From the NCBI RefSeq assembly GCF_001247745.1, contig NZ_LAIR01000002.1, positions 1,550,001-1,614,000 of the forward strand: a stretch of 64,000 nucleotides of DNA, given 5' to 3'. Each line of letters starts with the position of its first letter. The first letter of the stretch is position 1. A model generated the notes under the pieces. That model saw only the letters and a program-made list of their open reading frames with translations. It made no database searches and had not been told where the DNA came from. Positions 1-7,020 of the stretch are shown in pieces. The DNA comes from Luteipulveratus halotolerans. GTDB taxonomy: Bacteria > Actinomycetota > Actinomycetes > Actinomycetales > Dermatophilaceae. The position numbers and the translations under genes were made by a program.

Positions 1-677
1 CGTGCTGCCCAGAACAGATCTGCGTTCTGACTGGGGGAGGCCCACAGCGCGCGACCGTCGGGCAGCACCATCGCGACGGCGGCGAGCCGGTCACACGTCA
101 GGCCCCACTGCCGCGACTCGACGCCGAGGCCGCCACCGAGGGTGAGTCCGGCAGCGCCGACCGTCGGGCAGGTGCCCGTGGGGATGGTGCGGCCGGCGGC
201 GGCCAGCGTCGAGTGCACGGCGTACAGGCCGGCACCCGAGTAGACCGTGGCGGTACCGGCGGCACTGTTGTTGACGACCGCGGCGTACTGCCGGGTGTCC
301 AGGACGAGCGTGCCGTTCGCCGCCGACGCGCCGATGTAGGAGTGCCCACCGCTGCGCGGTGCGACCTTCAGGCCGTAGCGGGTCGCGAACGCCATGGACT
401 TCTGGATGTCGGCCTGGCTGCGTACCTGCACGACGGCGGCCGGCGACGACCCGTCGTACCTCGTGTCGAACAGCAGCTTCGCCGAGGAGTACGACGAGGT
501 GCCGGGCAGGAACACCGGTCCACTGAGCGTCCTCGCGAACGCGGTCCAGTCGGCGGTGGTCGGTGCTGCGGTGAGCAGTACGCCGGGTGCGGCGTATGCC
601 GGGTGTGTGGTCAGTGCGGCGGTCGCCCCTGCTGCGACCGATCCCCCCAAGAACGCTCTACGCGTGATCGTGCTCAT
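1..677 (-). CDS. Tat-exported FAD-linked oxidase, 3' part beyond the window
   Basis: About 225 residues are visible and the C-terminus lies outside the window. The N-terminus has a twin-arginine signal (TRRAFLGG followed by an alanine-rich hydrophobic stretch and AYAAP), so the protein is probably exported folded with its cofactor. The mature part starts a PCMH/FAD_binding_4 domain: RSGGHSYIG is the motif that carries the flavin-linked histidine in berberine-bridge-type oxidases, and GAAGLTLGGG fits the pyrophosphate-binding loop. The family oxidises sugars or alcohols with oxygen; the substrate here is unknown. The start is the only ATG placed right before the Tat motif. It is divergent from the VOC gene at 749. 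Confidence 0.85.
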   Translation of the reverse strand, partial: MSTITRRAFLGGSVAAGATAALTTHPAYAAPGVLLTAAPTTADWTAFARTLSGPVFLPGTSSYSSAKLLFDTRYDGSSPAAVVQVRSQADIQKSMAFATRYGLKVAPRSGGHSYIGASAANGTLVLDTRQYAAVVNNSAAGTATVYSGAGLYAVHSTLAAAGRTIPTGTCPTVGAAGLTLGGGLGVESRQWGLTCDRLAAVAMVLPDGRALWASPSQNADLFWAA

Positions 678-748
678 GTGCCTAGGACGCCCGAGCAGCG
701 CTGCGCGTTGGCAGACCCGACGTCAGAGGCCGGTCGTAGCGTGCGGGT

Positions 749-1186
749 ATGGAGCAGCGACTGAACTTCGTGACCCTCGCCGTGGCCGACCTCGACCGGA
801 CGCGTGCGTTCTACGTCGCAGGCCTCGGCTGGCAACCCGTCTTCGACGAGCAGGACGTGATCTTCCTTCCGCTCGCCCCTGGCCTGGTGCTGTCACTCTG
901 GGAGCGTGCGAGCTTCGTCGCAGAGGTCGGCGAACCGTCGAGTGGACTCGCGCCGATCACGTTGGCGCACAACGTGATCGGCGCCGCCGAGGTCGACCAG
1001 GTCCTTGATGACGCGCGGGCTGCCGGTTCGCCGGAGGTGCACGACGGAGAGCAGCGTGAGTGGGGTGGCTACACCGGGTACTTCGCCGATCCGGACGGCT
1101 TCCGCTGGGAGGTCGCGCACAACCCGTCGCCGCTGGGTGAGGAGCTCGTCGCGCAGTCGCGACGCTGGCTGCGGGCGCGGGGTTGA
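749..1186 (+). CDS. VOC superfamily (glyoxalase/bleomycin-resistance fold) protein
   Basis: This 145-residue protein opens with NFVTLAVADLDRTRAFY and ends with YFADPDGFRWEVAHNP, the paired beta-alpha-beta-beta-beta signature of single-module VOC proteins. Members include metal-dependent lyases, dioxygenases and drug-binding proteins; nothing here indicates which. The stop codon lies inside a promoter/operator region for the downstream PadR gene, so VOC and padR are adjacent but probably separately started. Function beyond the fold is not assignable. Confidence 0.85.
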   Translation: MEQRLNFVTLAVADLDRTRAFYVAGLGWQPVFDEQDVIFLPLAPGLVLSLWERASFVAEVGEPSSGLAPITLAHNVIGAAEVDQVLDDARAAGSPEVHDGEQREWGGYTGYFADPDGFRWEVAHNPSPLGEELVAQSRRWLRARG

Positions 1187-1225
1187 CATCGGTATATCGA
1201 CGAATGCATGATGTCGATATACCGA
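1183..1225 (+). promoter_or_regulatory. Promoter with a perfect 13-bp inverted-repeat operator upstream of the PadR gene
   Basis: TTGACA at 1183-1188 is a consensus -35 box, and CATGAT at 1207-1212 lies 18 bp downstream as a -10 candidate. Two perfect 13-bp arms, TCGGTATATCGAC (1189-1201) and its reverse complement (1213-1225), sit around an 11-bp centre that contains the -10. A dimeric repressor bound here would block polymerase. The arms are AT-rich in a GC-rich genome and include ATAT steps, typical of PadR sites. Autoregulation by the PadR protein encoded downstream is inferred. Confidence 0.7.
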
Positions 1226-1338
1226 CGGAAGATCGTCGATACGTCATCGATGGCGATGACCAGTCACCGCGGGCCGTGCCCGTCGCGCACAGGGGGTGCC
1301 GACGCGAGGCCGCCCGCCACCCGAACGGAGACACATCC

Positions 1339-2016
1339 ATGAGTCACCAGAACCCCTCCTTCGACCAGCTCGGCCGATCACCCCGTGAGCACGACGGCAG
1401 GCGCCGTCCACGACGAGGCGGCCCCGGGCACCGGCGCGGCAGCCATCGTGACGCAGTCCGCCACGGATTCCCCGGCGGTGAGGCCTGGGGCGACGTCACT
1501 GCACAGATGCGTATGCCTGCTGACGGGCGTCGCGGCGGGCACCGCCGCCGTGGTGGACGCCGCGGCGACGTACGCAATGCGGCGCTCGCCCTGCTGGCCG
1601 AGCAGCCGATGAACGGCTACCAGATCATCAAGGCCGTCGCCGAGCGCACCGACGACCTGTGGCGCCCGGGCCCCGGCTCGGTCTACCCCGCGCTGGGGCT
1701 GCTCGAGGACGAGGGCCTGATCGAGCCCCAGGCCGCCGAGGGCAGTGGGCGCAAGGTCTTCGCGCTCACCGAGGCCGGCACGGCGTACGTCGCCGAGCAC
1801 CGTGACGAGCTGGCCGACCCGTTCACCCCGGTGACCGGTCCTCGCGACGCCTTCGTCGACGCACGGCGAGAGGTCGGACAGCTCGCCATGGCCATCCAGC
1901 AGGTCGTCATGGCCGGCGACGAGCAGCAGATCGCGGCCACCAGGACGCTCCTCGCGGACACGCGTCGAGCGGTCTACCGCCTGCTTGCCGAGGACGACAG
2001 CACCTCGAGCGCCTGA
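1339..2016 (+). CDS. PadR family transcriptional regulator
   Basis: The reading frame stays open upstream to 1183, but the ATG at 1339 (225 residues, beginning MSHQNPSF) is preferred because the upstream part is promoter and operator sequence. Residues about 25-85 are an Arg/Gly/His-rich tail common in actinobacterial PadR proteins. The winged helix follows (GDVRNAALALLAEQPMNGYQ, GSVYPALGLLEDEGLIE, FALTEAG), then a C-terminal helical dimerisation segment. PadR proteins repress detoxification or transport genes and release DNA on binding small phenolics or drugs. The ligand is unknown. The adjacent VOC gene is a possible target. Confidence 0.85.
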   Translation: MSHQNPSFDQLGRSPREHDGRRRPRRGGPGHRRGSHRDAVRHGFPGGEAWGDVTAQMRMPADGRRGGHRRRGGRRGDVRNAALALLAEQPMNGYQIIKAVAERTDDLWRPGPGSVYPALGLLEDEGLIEPQAAEGSGRKVFALTEAGTAYVAEHRDELADPFTPVTGPRDAFVDARREVGQLAMAIQQVVMAGDEQQIAATRTLLADTRRAVYRLLAEDDSTSSA

Positions 2017-2025
2017 CCTTCACTA

Positions 2026-2065
2026 GTCTGAGCACCCGCAGCGTGTGTGCTGCGGGTGCTCAGAC
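2026..2065 (+). terminator. 17-bp perfect hairpin after the PadR gene
   Basis: GTCTGAGCACCCGCAGC at 2026-2042 is exactly mirrored at 2049-2065 around a 6-nt loop. It begins 10 nt after the PadR stop, so it is probably that gene's transcription terminator. It has no U-tract, as is common in actinobacteria. The right arm overlaps the GTG at 2047 that opens the kinase reading frame, which argues against that GTG being a normal start codon. Confidence 0.6.
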
Positions 2066-3699
2066 GTGCGTGGGGGAGTGGGCTGTATGAGTGGCGACGA
2101 GAGGGGCCGAAGCGGCACGCGGTTCGGCCCGTACGAGCTGCGCTCGCTGCTCGGACGGGCCGAAGCGGCACGCGGTTCGGCCCGTACGAGCTGCGCTCGC
2201 TGCTCGGACGCGGCGGCATGGGCGAGGTCTACATCGCGTACGACACGGTCAAGGACCGCACGGTCGCCCTCAAGCTGCTCCCGACCGACCTCGCCGACGA
2301 CCCCGAGTATCAGGAGCGCTTCCGGCGTGAGGCTCGCACTGCAGCCCGGCTCCAAGAACCGCACGTCATCCCGATCCACGACTTCGGTGCGATCGACGGG
2401 GTGCTGTTCATCGACATGCGCCTGGTGCGCGGGCGCGATCTGCGTTCGGTCCTGCGCAGCGAGCGCCGCCTCGATCCCGCGCGGGCCATCGCGGTCGTCA
2501 GTCAGGTCGCGGCGGCACTCGACGCCGCTCATGCCGACGGACTCGTCCATCGTGACGTCAAGCCGGAGAACGTCCTGCTGACGCAGGACGACTTCGCCTA
2601 CCTCGCCGACTTCGGCATCGCGAGTCGAGCCGACGAGAGCAAGCTGACCGGCGACGGCAGCGCCATCGGGTCGTTCGCCTACATGGCTCCTGAGCGCTTC
2701 GACGACGCACCCGTGACGTCCAGCGCAGACGTCTACTCGCTCGGCTGCCTCCTGCACGAGTGCCTCACGGGCGCAACGCCTTTCGCTGCTCGAACGGTCA
2801 GCGCACAGATCCGTGCCCACCTCTACGAGACGCCACCGGCGCTGTCGGTCATCGCGCCCGACGTACCCGCCGGTCTGGACCGAGTCCTGCAGTGGGCGCT
2901 CGCCAAGGATCCCGCCAGCCGGCCGCAGACAGCGGGTGACCTCGCTCGCGCGGCATCGGCCGCGCTGGACCCGCGGTCGTCTCCGGTCGAGCGTGCACGA
3001 ACCGACCCGATGCCCCCGCCGGTCGCCGCGCCACGGTCGAGCTCAGCCACAGAGACGCCGACCGCCGGCCGGTCGCGGCGCGGGGTGGCAGTGCTGGCCC
3101 TCGTGGCCGTCGCCGCGGTCGTGGCCGGTGTCCTCGCGCTGCGACCTCTCCTGAGTGACGACGGCAACGGGGCCCAGTCGGGAGCGACCGGAGTGACGCT
3201 GACCTCCGACGACGGGGTTTCGGCGTCGCCGTCGGCCACGCCCACCTCCGCCGCGACCTCGGGCCCGACGCCCGAGCCGACCTCCTCCACGCCGTCGACG
3301 ACGACGCCGATGCCGTCGCCCTCGACGGAGCCCGGGACGACGAACGTGCCGTCGCAGCGCACCGGGGTCGGGCTGAGCGGCCCCGGCTACGACTTCCAGG
3401 GATGGGTCAGCCCACAGGACGCGCGGTGCAACGTCGACGACCCGGCCGTGCTGGTGGCTGCGTCCACCACCACGCGCATCGCGATCTGCGAGACGGCGGT
3501 CGGCGACTACTACTACCGCGGCTACTCCACGAAGTCAGGCAACGGCATCGAGATCGACCACCCCGAGCGGACGGCTTCTGGGTGGCAGGTCACCAATGAC
3601 GGTGTCACATATGACATCTCGCGCACCGACCTGTCGATCCGCAAGGGCAGCAACAGCCTGCTCGACGAGCCGATGACGACGTACGCCGACGGCACCTGA
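2047..3699 (+). CDS. Membrane Ser/Thr protein kinase (PknB-like), 5' end disrupted by a 53-bp duplication
   Basis: The kinase core is intact: GRGGMGEVY P-loop, ALKLL lysine, HRDVKPENVLL catalytic loop, DFGIAS and APERF. Next come a Pro/Thr-rich juxtamembrane region, one membrane segment (VAVLALVAVAAVVAGVLAL) and an extracellular Ser/Thr/Pro linker. The protein ends in an unrecognised domain of about 110 residues. The natural start appears to be the ATG at 2088 (MSGDERGRSGTRFGPYEL), but a 53-bp tandem duplication at 2104-2210 throws that start out of frame with the kinase. The intact frame can only be opened from GTG 2047 inside a hairpin, giving an implausible N-terminus. As read, the gene may be silent or phase-variable. 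Assembly error is the main alternative. Confidence 0.75.
   Translation: MLRVLRRAWGSGLYEWRREGPKRHAVRPVRAALAARTGRSGTRFGPYELRSLLGRGGMGEVYIAYDTVKDRTVALKLLPTDLADDPEYQERFRREARTAARLQEPHVIPIHDFGAIDGVLFIDMRLVRGRDLRSVLRSERRLDPARAIAVVSQVAAALDAAHADGLVHRDVKPENVLLTQDDFAYLADFGIASRADESKLTGDGSAIGSFAYMAPERFDDAPVTSSADVYSLGCLLHECLTGATPFAARTVSAQIRAHLYETPPALSVIAPDVPAGLDRVLQWALAKDPASRPQTAGDLARAASAALDPRSSPVERARTDPMPPPVAAPRSSSATETPTAGRSRRGVAVLALVAVAAVVAGVLALRPLLSDDGNGAQSGATGVTLTSDDGVSASPSATPTSAATSGPTPEPTSSTPSTTTPMPSPSTEPGTTNVPSQRTGVGLSGPGYDFQGWVSPQDARCNVDDPAVLVAASTTTRIAICETAVGDYYYRGYSTKSGNGIEIDHPERTASGWQVTNDGVTYDISRTDLSIRKGSNSLLDEPMTTYADGT
2104..2210 (+). repeat. 53-bp perfect tandem duplication in the kinase 5' coding region
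   Basis: Bases 2104-2156 are repeated exactly at 2157-2209, with one further matching base. Each copy encodes the GRSGTRFGPYELRSLLG stretch that precedes the kinase P-loop. Because 53 is not a multiple of three, the second copy shifts the frame. Removing one copy restores a continuous MSGDERGRSGTRFGPYEL-LGRGGMGEVY reading frame from the ATG at 2088. Confidence 0.95.
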
Positions 3700-3708
3700 C
3701 CGCGCACC

Positions 3709-4452
3709 TCACCCGGCGAGCAGCGCGCCTCCGTTGACGTGCAGGACCTGCCCACTGATGTGTCGACCGTGCTCGGACACGAGCAGCCGGATCAGTGCGG
3801 CGACCTCGTCGGGTGCCGCAGGTCGGCCGTCGTAGGTCTCGCCGATCAGGCGTTCGTGGCGCTCTGGGGTCATGCTCGACCCGAAGAACTCCGTGTCAGC
3901 GACGTATCCCGGCGCGACGACGTTGGCGGTGACGCCGCGCGGCCCGAGCGTGCGGGCGAGGTCGCGTATCCACGGCACGAGCGCGGCCTTGGCCGCGCCG
4001 TAGCTGCCGCCGCCGCGGGTGCCGGCGATCGAGCCGATGGCCACGATCGCGCTCGGGTCGGCCAGCCGGTCCGACAACGCCTCGGTGACGAGGACCGCCG
4101 TCATCAGGTTGAGCTGAAGCTGATCGATCCACGCGTGGGCAATGGCGCCCAGAGTTCCGTCCAGCGGAGCCTGCGCGACACCGCCGGCGGCGAGAACGAG
4201 TCCGGCGACTCGCACCTCGGTCAGGGAGTCCGAAAGGTGTTGGACGGCAACGGGATTCGCGAGATCGCACGAATGCGTCGTGGGAGCGACGGAGTCCGGA
4301 GCGAGGCTGCCGATCCGCGCGGCGACCGCTGCGAGGCGGTCCTCGCGGCGGCCGACCAGAGCGAGTCGGTGCGGCCCGCGTGCGAGGGCGAGTGCAGTGC
4401 TGCGACCGATGCCTGATCCTGCTCCGGTGATGACAATGACGGAGTCGCTCAT
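3709..4452 (-). CDS. Short-chain dehydrogenase/reductase (SDR)
   Basis: This protein of about 247 residues has the classical SDR layout. The TGAGSGIG cofactor loop is near the N-terminus, followed by VGRREDRL (an Arg after the second strand, suggesting NADP preference). An LAAGG segment stands in place of NNAG. The active-site serine precedes GGGSYGAAKAAL, which supplies the YxxxK pair, and the late motif VNGGALLAG is present. Substrate is unknown. The ATG at 4452 was chosen; GTG at 4461 is also possible. It is divergent from a MarR gene 62 bp away, a common repressor-target arrangement. Confidence 0.85.
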   Translation of the reverse strand: MSDSVIVITGAGSGIGRSTALALARGPHRLALVGRREDRLAAVAARIGSLAPDSVAPTTHSCDLANPVAVQHLSDSLTEVRVAGLVLAAGGVAQAPLDGTLGAIAHAWIDQLQLNLMTAVLVTEALSDRLADPSAIVAIGSIAGTRGGGSYGAAKAALVPWIRDLARTLGPRGVTANVVAPGYVADTEFFGSSMTPERHERLIGETYDGRPAAPDEVAALIRLLVSEHGRHISGQVLHVNGGALLAG

Positions 4453-4514
4453 GGCGATCACTATAGGGCTAAAATAATTGCCGTCGTCAACCGCACAACA
4501 CGAGAGGTGGGTGG
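4453..4514. promoter_or_regulatory. Divergent promoter region between SDR and MarR genes
   Basis: This short intergenic stretch is unusually AT-rich for the window. It contains GGCTAAAATAATTGCC (4467-4482), an imperfect palindrome of the size bound by MarR dimers. AGAGGTGG at 4503-4510 is the MarR ribosome-binding site. Control of both divergent genes by the MarR protein is inferred from the layout. Confidence 0.4.
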
Positions 4515-5033
4515 GTGACCACGATGGACGAGAGCACTCTCGGCGGGCCGTCGAGCGAGCCGGTCGCGGCGATCCTGGGCGCCTGGCAACGCGAGCGCCC
4601 GGACGTCGACGCCGCGTCGATCGAGGTGATCACTCCGCTGTGGCGCATCAGCCGTGCCGTGATCGCCGGCCGCCAACGAACACTCGCGGCGTACGACCTC
4701 GATCAGTCGGGCCTCGACGTCCTCGGCACGCTGCGTCGGTCGGGCGAGCCCTACCGGTTGACGGCGACCGAGCTGTCCGTGCGGTGCGGCGTGACGCCGG
4801 GTGCGACCACCCAGCGTGTGGCGCGCCTCGAGGCGAGTGGGCTCGTTCGGCGGAGCCGTGAGGAGCCCGACCGGCGCACGGTGCACGTCGAGCTCGCCGC
4901 TGCCGGGCACACGCTGCTCGACGAGGTCTTCGCGCAGGTGATGGCAGCCGACGAGGCGATGCTCGACGGGATGTCGTCTCGCGACCGAGCCACGCTCGTA
5001 CGCATCCTGGGCGCGTGGGAGCAGCGACTCTGA
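4515..5033 (+). CDS. MarR family transcriptional regulator
   Basis: The 172-residue protein has the MarR winged helix: LDVLGTLRRSGEPYRLTATELSVRCGVTPGATTQRVARLEASGLVRR, then the wing REEPDRRTVHVELAAAG and a C-terminal helix. The GTG at 4515 follows AGAGGTGG at a good distance; an ATG three codons later is an alternative. Family members bind palindromic operators as dimers and are released by phenolic or oxidant ligands. Its divergent neighbour, the SDR gene, is the likely target. Confidence 0.88.
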   Translation: MTTMDESTLGGPSSEPVAAILGAWQRERPDVDAASIEVITPLWRISRAVIAGRQRTLAAYDLDQSGLDVLGTLRRSGEPYRLTATELSVRCGVTPGATTQRVARLEASGLVRRSREEPDRRTVHVELAAAGHTLLDEVFAQVMAADEAMLDGMSSRDRATLVRILGAWEQRL

Positions 5034-5036
5034 GGG

Positions 5037-6455
5037 CTACGGCAGGACGCCCGACAGCACCATCACGAAGGCGAACCCGACGACGGAGATGACGGTCTCC
5101 ATGAACGACCAGGACCGGATCGTCTGGCCCACGGACAGGCCGAAGTACTCCTTCACCAGCCAGAAGCCCGCGTCATTGACGTGACTGAAGAACAGCGATC
5201 CGCAGCCGATGGCCAGGACGAGGAGCGAGACGTCCGTCGTGCTCATGCCCTCGGCGAGGCTGCCGACGATGCCGGCCGCGGTCACTGTCGCGACGGTCGC
5301 CGAGCCGGTTGCGAGGCGGATGCCGACGGCGACCAGCCAGCCGAGGACGAGCACCGAGATGTTGGCGTCCTTGGCCCAGTCGGCGATCACGTCGCCGACA
5401 CCGGCGTCGACGAGCAGCTGCTTGAAGCCACCACCCGCCGCGACGATGAGCATGATCCCGGCAATGCCCGGGAGCGCCTTGCCGAGTGATCCGCTGCTCT
5501 CCGCACGGGTCATGCCGGTGCCGAGTCCGAGGACGAAGTACGCGACGAGCACGGCGATCAGCAGAGCCACCGAGGGCGTACCCAGGACGTCGAGCACCGT
5601 GCGCGCTGCGCTCGACTCGTCGAGGAACAGGTTGGCGATCGCTGCAGGAAGCATCAGCACCACGGGCAGCAGCACGACGAGGACGGCCTGGGCGAACGCC
5701 GGCATCCGACGTCCCGAAGGCAGGTTGTCGCCGCGCGTCACCGTGCTGGCGGCACCCACCGTGCCGTCGTCGTCCGGTCCGGACTGAGCTGTGACCGGGA
5801 CGAGGCGTTGGATGAGGCGCGCGAGCAGCGGACCTGAGATGACCAACGTCGGCACCGCGACGACGAGGCCGAGCAGCAGCGTGCGCCCCTGGTCGGCGTG
5901 CAGCGCCGAGATCGCGGTCTCGGGCCCGGGGTGCGGCGGGACCAGTCCGTGGAGGATCGACAGGCCTGCCAGGGCCGGGATGCCGACGCGCATGAGGGGC
6001 TGCTGGGTGCGGCGCGCGACGAGGATGACGATCGGCACGAGGATGACGACGCCGATCTCGAAGAACATCGGCAGGCCGAGGATCGCCGCGATGAGGGCCA
6101 TTCCCCAGGGCAGCGCCCTGCCCGAGAACCGGTCGGTGATCGTGCTGACGACCCGGTCGGCGCCGCCGGAGTCGGCGAGGATCTGACCGAGCATCGCTCC
6201 GAGCGCGATCAGCAGGCCGACCGCTCCGGAGGTCGATCCGAACCCGTCGGTGAAGCTGTCGATCGCCGCCTCACCCGGCACCCAGGCGACCAGCGCGAGC
6301 GCGGCCGAGCCGAGGATGAGCGAGATGAACGGGTGCAGCTTGACGACGGTGATGAGGAGGACGACGACCGCGATGCCGGCGAGCGCCGCGAGCAGCAGCT
6401 GGGTGTTGCCGGCGTGGCTGATGGGTTCGTCGGCCGTGACGAGCGCGATCTGCAT
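5037..6455 (-). CDS. GntP-family gluconate:H+ symporter
   Basis: The 472-residue protein has about 12-14 hydrophobic segments throughout. The GntP signatures are clear: PFISLILGSAALALVAW near the N-terminus, GLPMFFEIGVVILVPIV, GLVPPHPGPETAI and a C-terminal SHVNDAGFW motif. The family takes up gluconate or related sugar acids with protons. Start ATG 6455 (MQIALVTADEP) was chosen because the longer upstream frame runs through the oppositely transcribed gene at 6525. No gluconate kinase is nearby, so the substrate is a family inference. Confidence 0.9.
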   Translation of the reverse strand: MQIALVTADEPISHAGNTQLLLAALAGIAVVVLLITVVKLHPFISLILGSAALALVAWVPGEAAIDSFTDGFGSTSGAVGLLIALGAMLGQILADSGGADRVVSTITDRFSGRALPWGMALIAAILGLPMFFEIGVVILVPIVILVARRTQQPLMRVGIPALAGLSILHGLVPPHPGPETAISALHADQGRTLLLGLVVAVPTLVISGPLLARLIQRLVPVTAQSGPDDDGTVGAASTVTRGDNLPSGRRMPAFAQAVLVVLLPVVLMLPAAIANLFLDESSAARTVLDVLGTPSVALLIAVLVAYFVLGLGTGMTRAESSGSLGKALPGIAGIMLIVAAGGGFKQLLVDAGVGDVIADWAKDANISVLVLGWLVAVGIRLATGSATVATVTAAGIVGSLAEGMSTTDVSLLVLAIGCGSLFFSHVNDAGFWLVKEYFGLSVGQTIRSWSFMETVISVVGFAFVMVLSGVLP

Positions 6456-6524
6456 AGGGAAACGGTACGACCCGCTGCCGTCCGCGCGGCAGGTCCGGTC
6501 CTCATCCGGTGCCATGCTGACGTC

Positions 6525-7013
6525 GTGACCGAGACCGTTCATCGTCTGAGCCGTCGTGACGCGCGACGCATCGCGGTGCGTCCGGTGAACCCTGGCGAGC
6601 CGATGGGTGTCGGCGAGGTCGGCGAGCGCGCGACCGTCGAGGGAGTCGCAGGGGAGTGGCGGGTCGACTCGCAGCAGCTCGGCCTGGCGTTCCGGGGTCG
6701 CACCGCGCTGCTGTCGCCGTTGGACCGTCTCGTCGCCGACAGGGTGCGGCTCGAGGAGCTGTTCGAGTACGAGTACCTCCTGGAGATGTACAAGCCTGCC
6801 GCCAAGCGCCGTTGGGGCTACTACGCGTTGCCAGTGCTCCACGGTGATCGCCTGGTCGGCAAGCTCGACGCTGAGGCGGACCGACGCGCAGGTGTACTGC
6901 GCGTCAACGCGCTGCACTGGGACGTCGAGCCGACCGCCGCGATGCGTGCTGCTGTCGACCGCGAGATCGCCGCGCTCGCTTCGTGGCTGGGTCTCGACCT
7001 GGTGCGTGCCTGA
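6525..7013 (+). pseudogene. YcaQ-like winged-helix (HTH_42) protein with the middle missing
   Basis: The 162-residue frame begins VHRLSRRDARRIAVR, the usual first residues of the HTH_42/YcaQ family. It jumps straight to the family's C-terminal part: RTALLSPLDRLVADRVRLEELFEYEYLLEMY and KRRWGYYALPVLHGDRLVGKLD. Full-length members are around 350-400 residues, so roughly 200 residues of the winged-helix core are absent with the frame preserved. YcaQ relatives are DNA glycosylases that act on crosslinks or bulky adducts. The remaining protein keeps the C-terminal part but probably not DNA binding. An in-frame deletion derivative is the simplest reading. Confidence 0.6.
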
Positions 7014-7020
7014 GCCCCCC

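Noticed and set aside
1385..1612. Alternative +frame inside the PadR N-terminal tail
   Set aside because: No domain match; the PadR frame continues into a clear winged helix and Arg-rich tails are normal in this family.
2045..2581. Long frame from the kinase ATG region ending at 2581
   Set aside because: It is the kinase's original start frame run past the 53-bp duplication; beyond 2157 it has no kinase motifs and poor coding sense.
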